Source of the DNA: Trachythela sp. YZ-2020
Lineage: Eukaryota; Cnidaria; Anthozoa; Malacalcyonacea; Clavulariidae
Direction: 5' to 3'
Length of the DNA stretch: 64,000 bases
NCBI GenBank assembly: GCA_016169945.1
Contig: JADLSH010000217.1
Span: 1,674,001 to 1,738,000, forward strand
The notes beneath the pieces are model-generated. The model searched no databases. It was given only the letters and a program-made list of their open reading frames with translations, and was not told where the DNA came from. Position 1 is the first letter of the stretch. The number at the start of each line of letters is the position of its first letter. Positions 7,933 through 14,884 of the stretch are shown here, in pieces. The position numbers were made by a program, and so were the translations under genes.

Positions 7933-9045
7933 ATGAATAGCGAACGAAGTGAGCGAAGCATAAACGATAAGGAGTTCATTATTGAACAAAAACTTCGAGA
8001 TATTTACTACAACCCAAGCACGGGTTTTCAGTCTATAGAAAGGTTGTACCAAAAAGCAAAAGACTCTGGGTTAGACGGTGTTAGTCGTAAAATTGTAAAA
8101 GACTGGTTAAAAACTCAAGACACCTACACAATACACAAACCCATCGTAAGAAAACATAAATTTCAAAGAACGTTCGTCAACGACTTAGCCGACCAAGTAC
8201 AGATGGACTTGGTTGACATGGGGAAGTATAAAAACAAAAACAAGGGTTATTATTGGATACTAACAGCTGTTGAGATCCTAAGCCGTTACGCATTCACAAT
8301 ACCAGTGTATAGGAAGGACACCAAAAACATGACAGACGCTGTGGGTAAGCTACTAAAAGAATTTAAGGAAAGGTTTGGGCAGTATCCAAAGACAGCTCAG
8401 TTTGACGATGGAAAAGAGTTCTACAACGTTGGTGTAAAAAATTTGTTAAAAGAGCATGACGTACACTACTTCTCCACAAACTCTGACAGAAAGGCCGCCA
8501 TAGTTGAAAGATTTAACCGTACATTAAAAACACCCATGTGGAAGTACTTTCACAAAGAGGACACCTTCAACTGGATTAACGTGTTAGACAAACTTACGTT
8601 CAACTATAACCACACCAAACATAGTAGTATACAAATGAAACCAGCCGATGTGAATAAGTCTAATAAGGACCAGGTATGGCTCACGTTGTACGGTTATGGC
8701 TTAGGTAAGTTTCCGGTACCAAAGTTTAAAGTTGGTGATATCGTTAGGATAAGTAAGTATAAAAATATTTTCAAAAAGGGGTACGAGGCAAACTTTACAG
8801 AGGAGAAATTTAAAATTAGCGGTGTCTTTAGAGGTGATCCAAACATGTACGAGATAGTGGACGACGAAGCAGAACCAATCATTGGTAAGTTTTACGAAGA
8901 GGAGATGAGTCATGTGGGTGAAGATCCTCACGTGTTTAAGATAGAGAAAATTTTAAGAAAAAGAAAAGGTATGGTGCTTGTAAAGTGGTTGGGATATGAT
9001 AACAAACATAACTCGTGGGTAAGTGAAAAAGCTATTAATAAATAA
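7933..9045 (+). CDS. Polinton integrase (DDE, retroviral type) with C-terminal chromodomain
   Basis: Inserts the element's ends into host DNA. The catalytic core carries D92 (in QVQMDLVDM), D158 (FDDGKEF) and E192 (IVERFNRTLK), the D-D-E triad of the rve fold. A helical N-terminal part precedes it (residues 12-60). An SH3-like basic segment follows (about 270-300, FKVGDIVRISKY). A chromodomain closes the protein (about 333-370; Phe-x-Ile-Glu-Lys-Ile-Leu and Val-Lys-Trp-Leu-Gly-Tyr-x-x-x-x-x-Ser-Trp), which in chromo-integrases directs insertion to methylated-histone chromatin. 370 residues is normal. The first residues (SERSERS) are encoded by the element's dispersed short repeat. The frame is intact. 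Confidence 0.95.
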   Translation: MNSERSERSINDKEFIIEQKLRDIYYNPSTGFQSIERLYQKAKDSGLDGVSRKIVKDWLKTQDTYTIHKPIVRKHKFQRTFVNDLADQVQMDLVDMGKYKNKNKGYYWILTAVEILSRYAFTIPVYRKDTKNMTDAVGKLLKEFKERFGQYPKTAQFDDGKEFYNVGVKNLLKEHDVHYFSTNSDRKAAIVERFNRTLKTPMWKYFHKEDTFNWINVLDKLTFNYNHTKHSSIQMKPADVNKSNKDQVWLTLYGYGLGKFPVPKFKVGDIVRISKYKNIFKKGYEANFTEEKFKISGVFRGDPNMYEIVDDEAEPIIGKFYEEEMSHVGEDPHVFKIEKILRKRKGMVLVKWLGYDNKHNSWVSEKAINK

Positions 9046-9054
9046 ATAAACAAA

Positions 9055-9996
9055 ATGGATGCTGAAGATATTGGTAAGGATGACATAGAAATGAAGGAAC
9101 GTGAACGCACCCAAGAAGCAGAAGACGCTGAAGAGGGTGAAACAAGCTTTAATGAACAACGTGATGAAAGTGTTATTATTATTGATGGATCAAACCCTGT
9201 GTTTACAAGAGTTGACGATGATATATCAAGTAGACTTAAAAAAGTTGGAGAAAGAGATCAACGTCGTAATGAAGGTGCTATAAAACGTCATATCATTCAC
9301 GATAAAAAACAGTTTTTAAAAATTGGGCTTGGTATTACTGTTAACAAGGGAGACGGACCAAGCTCAACAACGCTATACGATGAGTTAGAAACCACCTTCT
9401 CTGACAAGACTAATAAGATTAATGGTGCAAAATACAAAGGTAAAAAAATACTGCTCTTAAGGAAAGGTAAAATGGTGTACTCCCCAGATGATGCTAAGTT
9501 ACCATACGTCAACGAGTTTAAGAAGTTACTAGAAAAAGCTGATAAAGAGCATCAAAGAACTCCGGCCGCGATGGTTGAACGACGTGTTAACGTCGACATC
9601 CCTCAAGACGTTATGGATGACATCGTAAGTAACGTAAGTGATAGGATAGAGTCTAAAATTGACGAGAGAATCGATGAGATCACAAACAACACGGAAATAA
9701 CACAAAATGAATTAAGAGAGCTAAGAGGAATTCTCAACGTAAGAGGTAACTCGGGTGAGGAGAAACTAGAGGCTTTAAAAGTGGAGAGAGACCACTGGAG
9801 GAAGGAGGCAGAAAAGGAGAAGGCAAAGGGTAACGAAGCAAGGTTGAAGTTATGTGACGCTATCGCTGACGTAGCCGAGCTAAAGATGGATAACATTAGG
9901 TTAAGACTTAACCTGAGACCAGAAAGTGAGGAAGTGATAAACATGGTTAATGAGGAGGCTGACGTTAACGACTTGGGTAGGCTTGAAAAATTTTAA
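9055..9996 (+). CDS. Charged coiled-coil protein, function unknown
   Basis: 313 residues, highly charged. An acidic N-terminus (1-40) is followed by a compact mixed domain (about 80-165, with a Lys-Gly-Lys-Lys-Ile-Leu-Leu strand). From about 180 to 300 there is long heptad-type helix (IPQDVMDDIVSNVSDRIESK, then the Glu/Lys-rich stretch), consistent with a coiled coil. The ATG lies nine bases after the integrase stop (TAAATAAACAAAATG), giving a plus-strand run of genes. Scaffold or tape-like assembly function is possible but unproven. Confidence 0.75.
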   Translation: MDAEDIGKDDIEMKERERTQEAEDAEEGETSFNEQRDESVIIIDGSNPVFTRVDDDISSRLKKVGERDQRRNEGAIKRHIIHDKKQFLKIGLGITVNKGDGPSSTTLYDELETTFSDKTNKINGAKYKGKKILLLRKGKMVYSPDDAKLPYVNEFKKLLEKADKEHQRTPAAMVERRVNVDIPQDVMDDIVSNVSDRIESKIDERIDEITNNTEITQNELRELRGILNVRGNSGEEKLEALKVERDHWRKEAEKEKAKGNEARLKLCDAIADVAELKMDNIRLRLNLRPESEEVINMVNEEADVNDLGRLEKF

Positions 9997-10017
9997 AAAT
10001 GGGCGAGGAAGAATATC

Positions 10018-10314
10018 GTGGGATTGTCTGCGGTATCAATAGGTATCGCAGGTATAATAACATCAATCATTAGGGGAGGAAGAACTATAGTAAACAAGGG
10101 GGCGAACGCTGTTAAAAAATTTGCAAACGCTGTTAAAAAAATAGCTGAAAAGTTTGGTCCTATAATAAGTGCGGTTGGAAATATCATTGCAGGTATTATA
10201 AAATTAGCAGCCGGTGGACTTAAGTGGTTGGCCTCAAATTTATGGGTATTAGCCTTAGCATTAACATACTTTGTTTACACTGAGTTTAAAGACTACCGAA
10301 AATCGAGAAGTTAG
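10018..10314 (+). CDS. Small amphipathic/membrane-active protein, start lost or displaced
   Basis: About 98 residues, with alternating Gly/Ala/Ile-rich and Lys-rich helices (VNKGANAVKKFANAVKKIAE) and a hydrophobic segment at about 68-87. The pattern recalls membrane-lytic or core-associated virion proteins, but no homology can be claimed. The frame is open from 9997 and has no in-frame ATG; the ATG at 9999, right after the previous stop, reads another frame and stops after about 24 codons. A single-base change in the A5/G3 run at 9996-10003 would put that ATG in frame, so this is probably a third one-base break; GTG at 10018 is the alternative. The last codons (KSRS stop) are part of a duplicated promoter segment. 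Confidence 0.6.
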   Translation: MGLSAVSIGIAGIITSIIRGGRTIVNKGANAVKKFANAVKKIAEKFGPIISAVGNIIAGIIKLAAGGLKWLASNLWVLALALTYFVYTEFKDYRKSRS

Positions 10315-10349
10315 TTTAAAGAGTCGTATACTAATCATTATAATAAATG
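10301..10349 (+). promoter_or_regulatory. Upstream element of the 10347 gene, copy 1 of a 50-bp duplication
   Basis: AATCGAGAAGTTAGTTTAAAG, then GTCGTATACTAATCATTATAATAAATG. It combines TTTAAAG and GTATACTAAT, as in the right-hand minus-strand genes, with the AATAAATG start context. The first bases are also the last codons of the preceding gene. Confidence 0.6.
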
Positions 10350-10694
10350 GACGACATTAAAAAATGGTGTGATATTAACGGTAAGCTTCATAGAGCTGAC
10401 GATAAGCCTGCAGTTATGGTTAAAAAAAAATACTCAATATGGTACAAAAACGGAAGCGTTCACCGAGATAATGGTAAGGCTGCTGTGTATCACAAGATGG
10501 ATAACGGTGTGTTGTTTAAAGCATGGTATGAACATAATGTTTTGTTACGTGAAATGTATTCTAAGGGAGAGGAGACCTTAAGTAATTTGTATTACTATGA
10601 GGAGGATCATGTCACAGAAATCACAAACCCGCTGTTAGGAAAAACACCACCAGTTATCGATACGTGGTTAGACAAGTGGATGAGCACATTTTAA
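10347..10694 (+). CDS. Trp-Tyr/His-Arg repeat protein, function unknown
   Basis: 115 residues. It contains two to three imperfect copies of a roughly 25-residue unit with the pattern W-x-x-x-(N)G-x-x-H-R-x-x-(D/N)-x-x-x-A-V (residues 7-23, 31-47, then a decayed WYEHNVLLRE copy). Such short repeats are seen in proteins of large DNA viruses and phages, with unknown roles, and recall MORN-like hairpins. The start is fixed by the TATAATAAATG context. An intact small gene between two copies of a duplicated promoter. Confidence 0.7.
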   Translation: MDDIKKWCDINGKLHRADDKPAVMVKKKYSIWYKNGSVHRDNGKAAVYHKMDNGVLFKAWYEHNVLLREMYSKGEETLSNLYYYEEDHVTEITNPLLGKTPPVIDTWLDKWMSTF

Positions 10695-10700
10695 AGAATT

Positions 10701-10752
10701 AAATCGAGAAGTTAGTTTAAAGGGTTGTATACTAATCATTATAATAAAGGAG
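10701..10752 (+). promoter_or_regulatory. Upstream element of the 10753 gene, copy 2 of a 50-bp duplication
   Basis: Repeats AAATCGAGAAGTTAGTTTAAAG and GTTGTATACTAATCATTATAATAAA from 10,300-10,345 almost exactly. It includes the former end of a coding sequence, which here lies outside any gene. The start context has changed to AATAAAGGAGATG. Confidence 0.6.
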
Positions 10753-11040
10753 ATGTGTGTGAAAATTAATATAATAGTCGAGGAGTGTGGTTTTAATTAT
10801 ACTTTCTCAGGCCTGTATTTGTGCGCTATTTGTGATTATATTGGAGACTTTTATGAAATAACAACGCATGTTGAAGAGTGTCACTTACATATAAATGGTA
10901 AAATTAAGTTTAAGTGTCCGCACTGTGTGTATGTAACGTCTAACATTAATAATTATATAGAACATAGAGTGGAGGAGGATGCTAAATTTATTTTATCAAA
11001 AGGTACTGACTATGTTGCTCCCATTCCTGAAGATTGGTAA
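10753..11040 (+). CDS. C2H2-type zinc-finger protein
   Basis: 95 residues with two zinc-finger-like units: C-A-I-C (residues 24-27) with His39 and Cys/His at 43-45, and C-P-H-C (55-58) with His71 and flanking acidic residues. The spacing C-x2-C-x11/12-H is that of C2H2 fingers, although the second is short of a clear fourth ligand. Nucleic-acid binding or transcription control is likely. Its promoter belongs to the GTATACTAAT class. A hairpin follows 18 bases after the stop. Confidence 0.7.
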   Translation: MCVKINIIVEECGFNYTFSGLYLCAICDYIGDFYEITTHVEECHLHINGKIKFKCPHCVYVTSNINNYIEHRVEEDAKFILSKGTDYVAPIPEDW

Positions 11041-11058
11041 AATAGACATAGCGTAAGA

Positions 11059-11084
11059 TTCCTTAAACTTAAATGTTTAAGAAA
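11059..11084. terminator. Hairpin after the zinc-finger gene
   Basis: TTCCTTAAAC (11059-11068) and GTTTAAGAAA (11075-11084) pair with one mismatch around a six-base loop, just downstream of the stop at 11040, followed by a T-run. Confidence 0.5.
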
Positions 11085-11102
11085 TTTTTTTATGTATAAT
11101 AA

Positions 11103-11333
11103 ATGGCTACTAAACAGAAGGACATATTAAACGAATTATACACTGCGGCCGTAATTACAGCAGGTGCAATGGGAATCTCATATCTTGGTAAAAAGTTTGC
11201 AAAAGACTCACTTGGTCTTCCGGCAACATTAGTCGGAGCCGCTAAACTCTCCGTGGTTTTTGGAGTAAGTGCTGTTGGAGTGAAAATGCTTCAAGATAAA
11301 AAGTATCTTCCAGACAATCCGTTCAAAGAATAA
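11103..11333 (+). CDS. Small two-helix membrane protein
   Basis: 76 residues. Two hydrophobic segments (about 11-29 and 39-60) are separated by a short basic loop with KDSLGLP; the tail DKKYLPDNPF is polar. The layout is common to small proteins of animal Polintons. It starts in a TATAATAAATG context and is followed four bases later by the next gene. Probably a virion or membrane component; function unknown. Confidence 0.7.
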   Translation: MATKQKDILNELYTAAVITAGAMGISYLGKKFAKDSLGLPATLVGAAKLSVVFGVSAVGVKMLQDKKYLPDNPFKE

Positions 11334-11337
11334 ATAA

Positions 11338-11790
11338 ATGACAAGTGTTGTAGCATCAGGATTATTTAATGCAATAGCATTCGCAGGTGCCGGGTTTCTA
11401 TTTAAGTCACTCGATAAAGATGGTTATGAGGAAGAAACTAAAAGACACAACCTAGCAATGGAAAAATTATCAGCCGATAAAGAAAAGTGGTATGAAGAAG
11501 AGGTAAAAATTAAAAACAAGACAGAATTACTTCGTCAACAACTGTCTGACGCAAACGCGGACATCAACACAACGAACAAAGCTTTGGACAACCTAAGAAA
11601 AATAACATATCAAGAAAGGGCATTCACAAGACCCCCGCATATCTCAGATTACTATGAACCATCTGACGAGATGAAAGAGTATCAAAACGTTGTTATTGGG
11701 GTCACTGGACTGATTGGTGGATGGGGTGTTTACAAATTAATTTTTTTAAAAATGTATGAAAGAAAATTTCAAAGGCTTTTTTGTCTTTGA
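11338..11790 (+). CDS. Conserved Polinton accessory protein with N-terminal hydrophobic helix
   Basis: 150 residues. A hydrophobic N-terminus (about 4-22) is followed by a charged helix (about 35-90, KRHNLAMEKLSADKEKW...) and the motif PPHISDYYEPS (about 99-109). A second hydrophobic segment (about 118-136) comes near the end. I recall the same helix-plus-DYYxPS design in proteins of cnidarian Polintons; name and role are unknown. It overlaps a hairpin at its 3' end, so the last residues are encoded by the hairpin itself. Start in AATAAATAAATG. Confidence 0.72.
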   Translation: MTSVVASGLFNAIAFAGAGFLFKSLDKDGYEEETKRHNLAMEKLSADKEKWYEEEVKIKNKTELLRQQLSDANADINTTNKALDNLRKITYQERAFTRPPHISDYYEPSDEMKEYQNVVIGVTGLIGGWGVYKLIFLKMYERKFQRLFCL

Positions 11791-11794
11791 AATT
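11765..11794. terminator. Hairpin between convergent genes
   Basis: AATTTCAAAG (11765-11774) and CTTTGAAATT (11785-11794) are perfect inverted repeats with a 10-base, T-rich loop. They overlap the stop of the 11338 gene and lie 18 bases from the stop of the convergent 11812-12984 gene. Confidence 0.6.
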
Positions 11795-11811
11795 GATTAA
11801 TCCTCACTTAC

Positions 11812-12984
11812 TCACTCGCTGTCATACTCTAACTCACTTATCTCATCTTCACTTAGCTCATCTTCACTTCGTTCAGAATATGTTTCACTCGCCTGGTTAG
11901 TGGTTAGACTGTAACTACACTCACTGACTTCGCTGTCATAATCTGTATCACTTTCCTCTGCTTCGCTTTGTTCACTACGTTCAGGTTCACTATACTCATC
12001 TTTTACACCGTCGGCTTGTTCTGCTTTGCTAATGACTTTACCAAGGTTGATACCATAATCAAATTTAATTTTTCTAATTTTTTCTTTATATCTTTTCAAA
12101 GATAAAAGTTTTGGTTTTGGTTTTAACATTGGTTCTGGTTCTGGTTTATCAATCTTTTGTATTGCGTATACAGTCCCGTCTATATTGATGTCTTTTCCTA
12201 TATAATAAGACACACTACCCGGATTAATGTTCATATCCTTTCCTACTTTAAACATAGATGTGAAGCCCTGTTTTTCTCCTGTCTTTTTGTTTGTTAGAAC
12301 ATACATTAAGTGTTTTACGATTTTAACCTTTAGTTTTTTAGTAAGCTCCTCTGCACTCATCCTTGAGAAGTACTTAAGATTTAGATTTTTCGCTAAGAGT
12401 TTAAGATCTTTAATGCTTGTAATTATAGGTTTTGTTTTATCCTTCCAGAACTCCTCACTTAGCTCTTCTACTTTGGTTTTATCTCCTTTGCGGGCTAAAT
12501 AATTATGGTTATCACTTTCCCAATATTTGTATACATGTTCATCACCTTTTTCAAGACCACATTTTTCACAAAAAATTGATCCATTAATTTCTCCAAAACT
12601 ATGAAAACAGCCGTAACCATACTCCACCTTGCTTTCTTCTTCATCATCACTACTGCTGTAATAGTCATCATCATCATCATCAGATAAGTCGTCACGGGCT
12701 AAAATTTTAGCCTCATCGCTATTAATATCGTATCCCCTAGCTTTAACTTTTTTAAGCCATTCAGCCGTCTTTGTCTTCTCAATGTTGTTATAAAGGTTTA
12801 TGTAATTACAAGTCGGACAGTTGTGTTTGCTTTCACCGAGAGAGTGTCCATCAAGATCGCATTGTTTTTCCATCTCGATTTCAGTTAAATCATTAGGCAG
12901 ATATCCTATTTGCTTTAACTTGATTAATGTATTCCATTTAACTTTAAACGAAAACTTTTCATTTGAACTTAAAACATTCATCAT
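11812..12984 (-). CDS. Zinc-binding, SAP-like regulatory protein with acidic tail
   Basis: 390 residues. Two cysteine-rich patches, C42...H-N-C-P-T-C (about 42-59) and C-F-H...C-E-K-C (about 126-143), look metal binding. Residues about 192-222 (IKDLKLLAKNLNLKYFSRMSAEEL...) fit a SAP-type helix-hairpin for DNA. Residues about 226-285 (Gly-Phe-Thr-Ser-Met-Phe-Lys-Val-Gly-Lys...) look like a NUMOD/helix-turn-helix DNA-binding unit. The C-terminal 80 residues are Asp/Glu/Ser repeats, plus an internal run of seven Asp (about 100-108). A DNA-binding regulator or replication factor is most likely. It is the first gene of the block sharing the TTTAAAG-GTATAC promoter, overlooked by any capsid gene, and may be expressed early. 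Confidence 0.75.
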   Translation of the reverse strand: MMNVLSSNEKFSFKVKWNTLIKLKQIGYLPNDLTEIEMEKQCDLDGHSLGESKHNCPTCNYINLYNNIEKTKTAEWLKKVKARGYDINSDEAKILARDDLSDDDDDDYYSSSDDEEESKVEYGYGCFHSFGEINGSIFCEKCGLEKGDEHVYKYWESDNHNYLARKGDKTKVEELSEEFWKDKTKPIITSIKDLKLLAKNLNLKYFSRMSAEELTKKLKVKIVKHLMYVLTNKKTGEKQGFTSMFKVGKDMNINPGSVSYYIGKDINIDGTVYAIQKIDKPEPEPMLKPKPKLLSLKRYKEKIRKIKFDYGINLGKVISKAEQADGVKDEYSEPERSEQSEAEESDTDYDSEVSECSYSLTTNQASETYSERSEDELSEDEISELEYDSE

Positions 12985-12985
12985 T

Positions 12986-13021
12986 CCTTTATTAGTGTGT
13001 TTTTGTATACGATCCTTTAAC
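12986..13021 (-). promoter_or_regulatory. Shared upstream element, copy 1
   Basis: Read on the minus strand: TTAAAGGATCGTATAC, AAAAACACACTAATAAAGGA, then ATG. The same element precedes the 13083, 13471 and 14503 genes. Confidence 0.7.
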
Positions 13022-13046
13022 TTTTTAGTTAGTTAAAAATAAATTC

Positions 13047-13065
13047 GTAACCCGTTTTGGGTTAC
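13047..13065. terminator. Hairpin after the 13083-13388 gene
   Basis: GTAACCC (13047-13053) and GGGTTAC (13059-13065) are exact inverted repeats around GTTTT, 18 bases past the stop of the 13083-13388 minus-strand gene. Confidence 0.55.
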
Positions 13066-13082
13066 AAATACAATCAATCATC

Positions 13083-13388
13083 CTACCTACGATGCTCTGG
13101 AAGTAGGTAACGAAGGCTGTCTGGTATTTTACTTATTCCAACACCATACTTTTGTATAATGTCTTTTCTAACTTGTTCACACTCTAGGTGTTTGTTTACG
13201 GTAACTTTATAAAACTCACCCTCTTCTTTTAACTTTAAATTATATCTGATACAGTTGAAAATGCGGTCATGAATTACAGATTCACGTGGATAAAACCTTT
13301 TGTATATGCTTGCAGCACGTTTGTATAGCTTTTCTTTTTGAGTTCTTATGTTAGTAACTTTAAAGTATTTGTCATCACAGAAACACAT
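13083..13388 (-). CDS. Unknown basic protein, 101 aa
   Basis: A Lys/Arg-rich protein with an N-terminal CFCDD motif and a long predicted helix (about 15-60). No domain is recognised. It carries the shared upstream element immediately before its ATG and a hairpin after its stop, so it is a well-bounded transcription unit and probably real. Function unknown. Confidence 0.65.
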   Translation of the reverse strand: MCFCDDKYFKVTNIRTQKEKLYKRAASIYKRFYPRESVIHDRIFNCIRYNLKLKEEGEFYKVTVNKHLECEQVRKDIIQKYGVGISKIPDSLRYLLPEHRR

Positions 13389-13424
13389 CCTTTATTAGTA
13401 TGTTTTTGTATACGATCCTTTAAA
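13389..13424 (-). promoter_or_regulatory. Shared upstream element, copy 2
   Basis: Minus strand: TTTAAAGGATCGTATAC, then AAAAACATACTAATAAAGG directly before the ATG of the 13083-13388 gene. Confidence 0.7.
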
Positions 13425-13426
13425 TC

Positions 13427-13455
13427 AATTCAAAGACTATACGATCTTTGAAATT
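13427..13455. terminator. Hairpin after the 13471-14415 gene
   Basis: AATTCAAAGA (13427-13436) pairs with TCTTTGAAATT (13445-13455) with one bulged base. It lies 16 bases past the stop of the 13471-14415 gene and abuts the promoter of the next gene. Confidence 0.5.
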
Positions 13456-13470
13456 TTTCTTTCGTTCGGC

Positions 13471-14415
13471 TTACATTGTCGCAACACGCTCTGAGAATCG
13501 GATAGACCTTTCTTTTGTTCTAAAAGACCACATCCTAGTCGGGTCGGGATCCTCAAGACAAACTAAGGACTTAATGTCGGTATCACCTAGAGATATTACA
13601 TCATACTCAAAAGGTTTAGGCTCATATACCTCATCTACCACTATCATCCTCTGATAGAGTAACCACTCATCATCATTCATATACACATCAACCACCCCCG
13701 CATCAACAGCCCACGCATCAACAAACCCCTCATAAATCATCCACTCATCAACTACCCCCTTTTTGGCTGCTTTATAAAGTATTTTTTTCCTATCAATCTT
13801 ACCTGCTGGGGGTTCAGGTAATCTAAGTCTGTCTTGACATAACAAAAGAGTGCAACCACACCTTTCTTCTTTTACTTTTTTATATCCGTTATATAAAAAG
13901 CAGGATTCACACGAGAGGTCGTAAAAAGGACTGTAGGGGTTTGCACGCCAAGCTATCGTCTTCAAGGTGTTAGTGTCTTTGAAGTACATAAAAAGCTTAC
14001 CTTGTTGACTTACACACTCTCTTGGTATCCTAATAACAAGATCCATTCCGGGTTTGTCTAAGTCTGATTCGATTGGTGTGTTCCATATAATGTTTGCTTT
14101 TGAGTGAGGCAAACTTGGTCTTTGATTTAACTCAACGAGATGCTCGACAATATGATATTGATCTAGTCCAAGAGTTTTCATTGACTTTAAAAACTCGATG
14201 AAGACACCTTCCATTGCGTGAATAAAACAATATCGTTGTGGATGTCTTTGCATGGTTTCAATGAAAGTGTATATCTTTTCAAGAAACTTTTTCGGGATGA
14301 AGACTTCTCCACAGACATTCATTTTAAAGTCTTGTTCGCTCGGCATTTGGTTTTGCACCATTAAGTCTTGAAATTTTCTAACTATTTTAGTCATGTTAAC
14401 TTTAACATTCATCAT
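13471..14415 (-). CDS. Unknown protein with Cys cluster and Trp/Asp repeats, 314 aa
   Basis: Residues 1-160 are a mixed fold with no motif I know. A cluster of cysteines (C-E-S-C at about 170-173, then C-G-C and C within the next 25 residues) may bind metal. Residues about 224-260 contain diverged repeats of a (V)DEWMIYEGFV / DDEWLLYQRMI-type unit, whose DNA (13640-13760) is also an imperfect tandem repeat. It has the shared upstream element at 14419-14454 and a downstream hairpin. It may act with the other genes of this block in regulation or host interaction; function unknown. Confidence 0.7.
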   Translation of the reverse strand: MMNVKVNMTKIVRKFQDLMVQNQMPSEQDFKMNVCGEVFIPKKFLEKIYTFIETMQRHPQRYCFIHAMEGVFIEFLKSMKTLGLDQYHIVEHLVELNQRPSLPHSKANIIWNTPIESDLDKPGMDLVIRIPRECVSQQGKLFMYFKDTNTLKTIAWRANPYSPFYDLSCESCFLYNGYKKVKEERCGCTLLLCQDRLRLPEPPAGKIDRKKILYKAAKKGVVDEWMIYEGFVDAWAVDAGVVDVYMNDDEWLLYQRMIVVDEVYEPKPFEYDVISLGDTDIKSLVCLEDPDPTRMWSFRTKERSIRFSERVATM

Positions 14416-14418
14416 TAC

Positions 14419-14454
14419 TCCTTTATTAGTATGTTTTTGTATACGATCCTTTAA
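14419..14454 (-). promoter_or_regulatory. Shared upstream element, copy 3
   Basis: Minus strand: TTTAAAGGATCGTATAC, then AAAAACATACTAATAAAGGA, three bases before the ATG. Flanked by a hairpin at 14457-14486, as in copy 2. Confidence 0.7.
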
Positions 14455-14456
14455 AT

Positions 14457-14486
14457 CAATTCAAAGACTATAAAGCCTTTAAATTG
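14457..14486. terminator. Hairpin after the 14503-14880 gene
   Basis: CAATTCAAAG (14457-14466) and CTTTAAATTG (14477-14486) pair with one mismatch, 17 bases past the stop of the 14503-14880 gene. The left arm is the same sequence as that of the hairpin at 13427, so promoter plus hairpin have been duplicated as a unit. Confidence 0.5.
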
Positions 14487-14502
14487 TAAGTTGGTTTTTT
14501 TT

Positions 14503-14880
14503 TTAGTCTTCGGGCTCGTCTTCTTGTTTATTTAACTTACACAGCTTGGTAACCTTGAAGACAAGGTACTTACTAAGACCTTCATCAACGTCTTTTGTGT
14601 ATACACCTGTGATTTTAAAGTGTATTATGATATTCGCTGCACCTTTGTTTAGTAATTCACTTTGTTGCTTAACTGATAAACCCTTTGACTTTAAATATAA
14701 CACGTTACCATATAGTTGGTTTTTCGTTCCATGTTCATATGCTAGACTTTTGATTTTGTCTATGACATCTTCAGGGATGACTACTGGAATGTCATAACCA
14801 CTAAACTTGTCTTCCTTTACCCCCCACGTAATTGCTTCATTGAGTTCAAATTTAACTTCACTTAATTCTTTAAATAACAT
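14503..14880 (-). CDS. Unknown protein, 125 aa, last gene of the Polinton
   Basis: A soluble mixed alpha/beta protein without membrane segment or cysteine motif; the C-terminus is acidic (KLNKQEDEPED). The central part (VVIPEDVIDKIKSLAYEHG) looks helical. It has its own copy of the shared upstream element and a downstream hairpin. Position next to the presumed right end suggests an early or accessory gene, but function is unknown. Confidence 0.65.
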   Translation of the reverse strand: MLFKELSEVKFELNEAITWGVKEDKFSGYDIPVVIPEDVIDKIKSLAYEHGTKNQLYGNVLYLKSKGLSVKQQSELLNKGAANIIIHFKITGVYTKDVDEGLSKYLVFKVTKLCKLNKQEDEPED

Positions 14881-14884
14881 GTTA

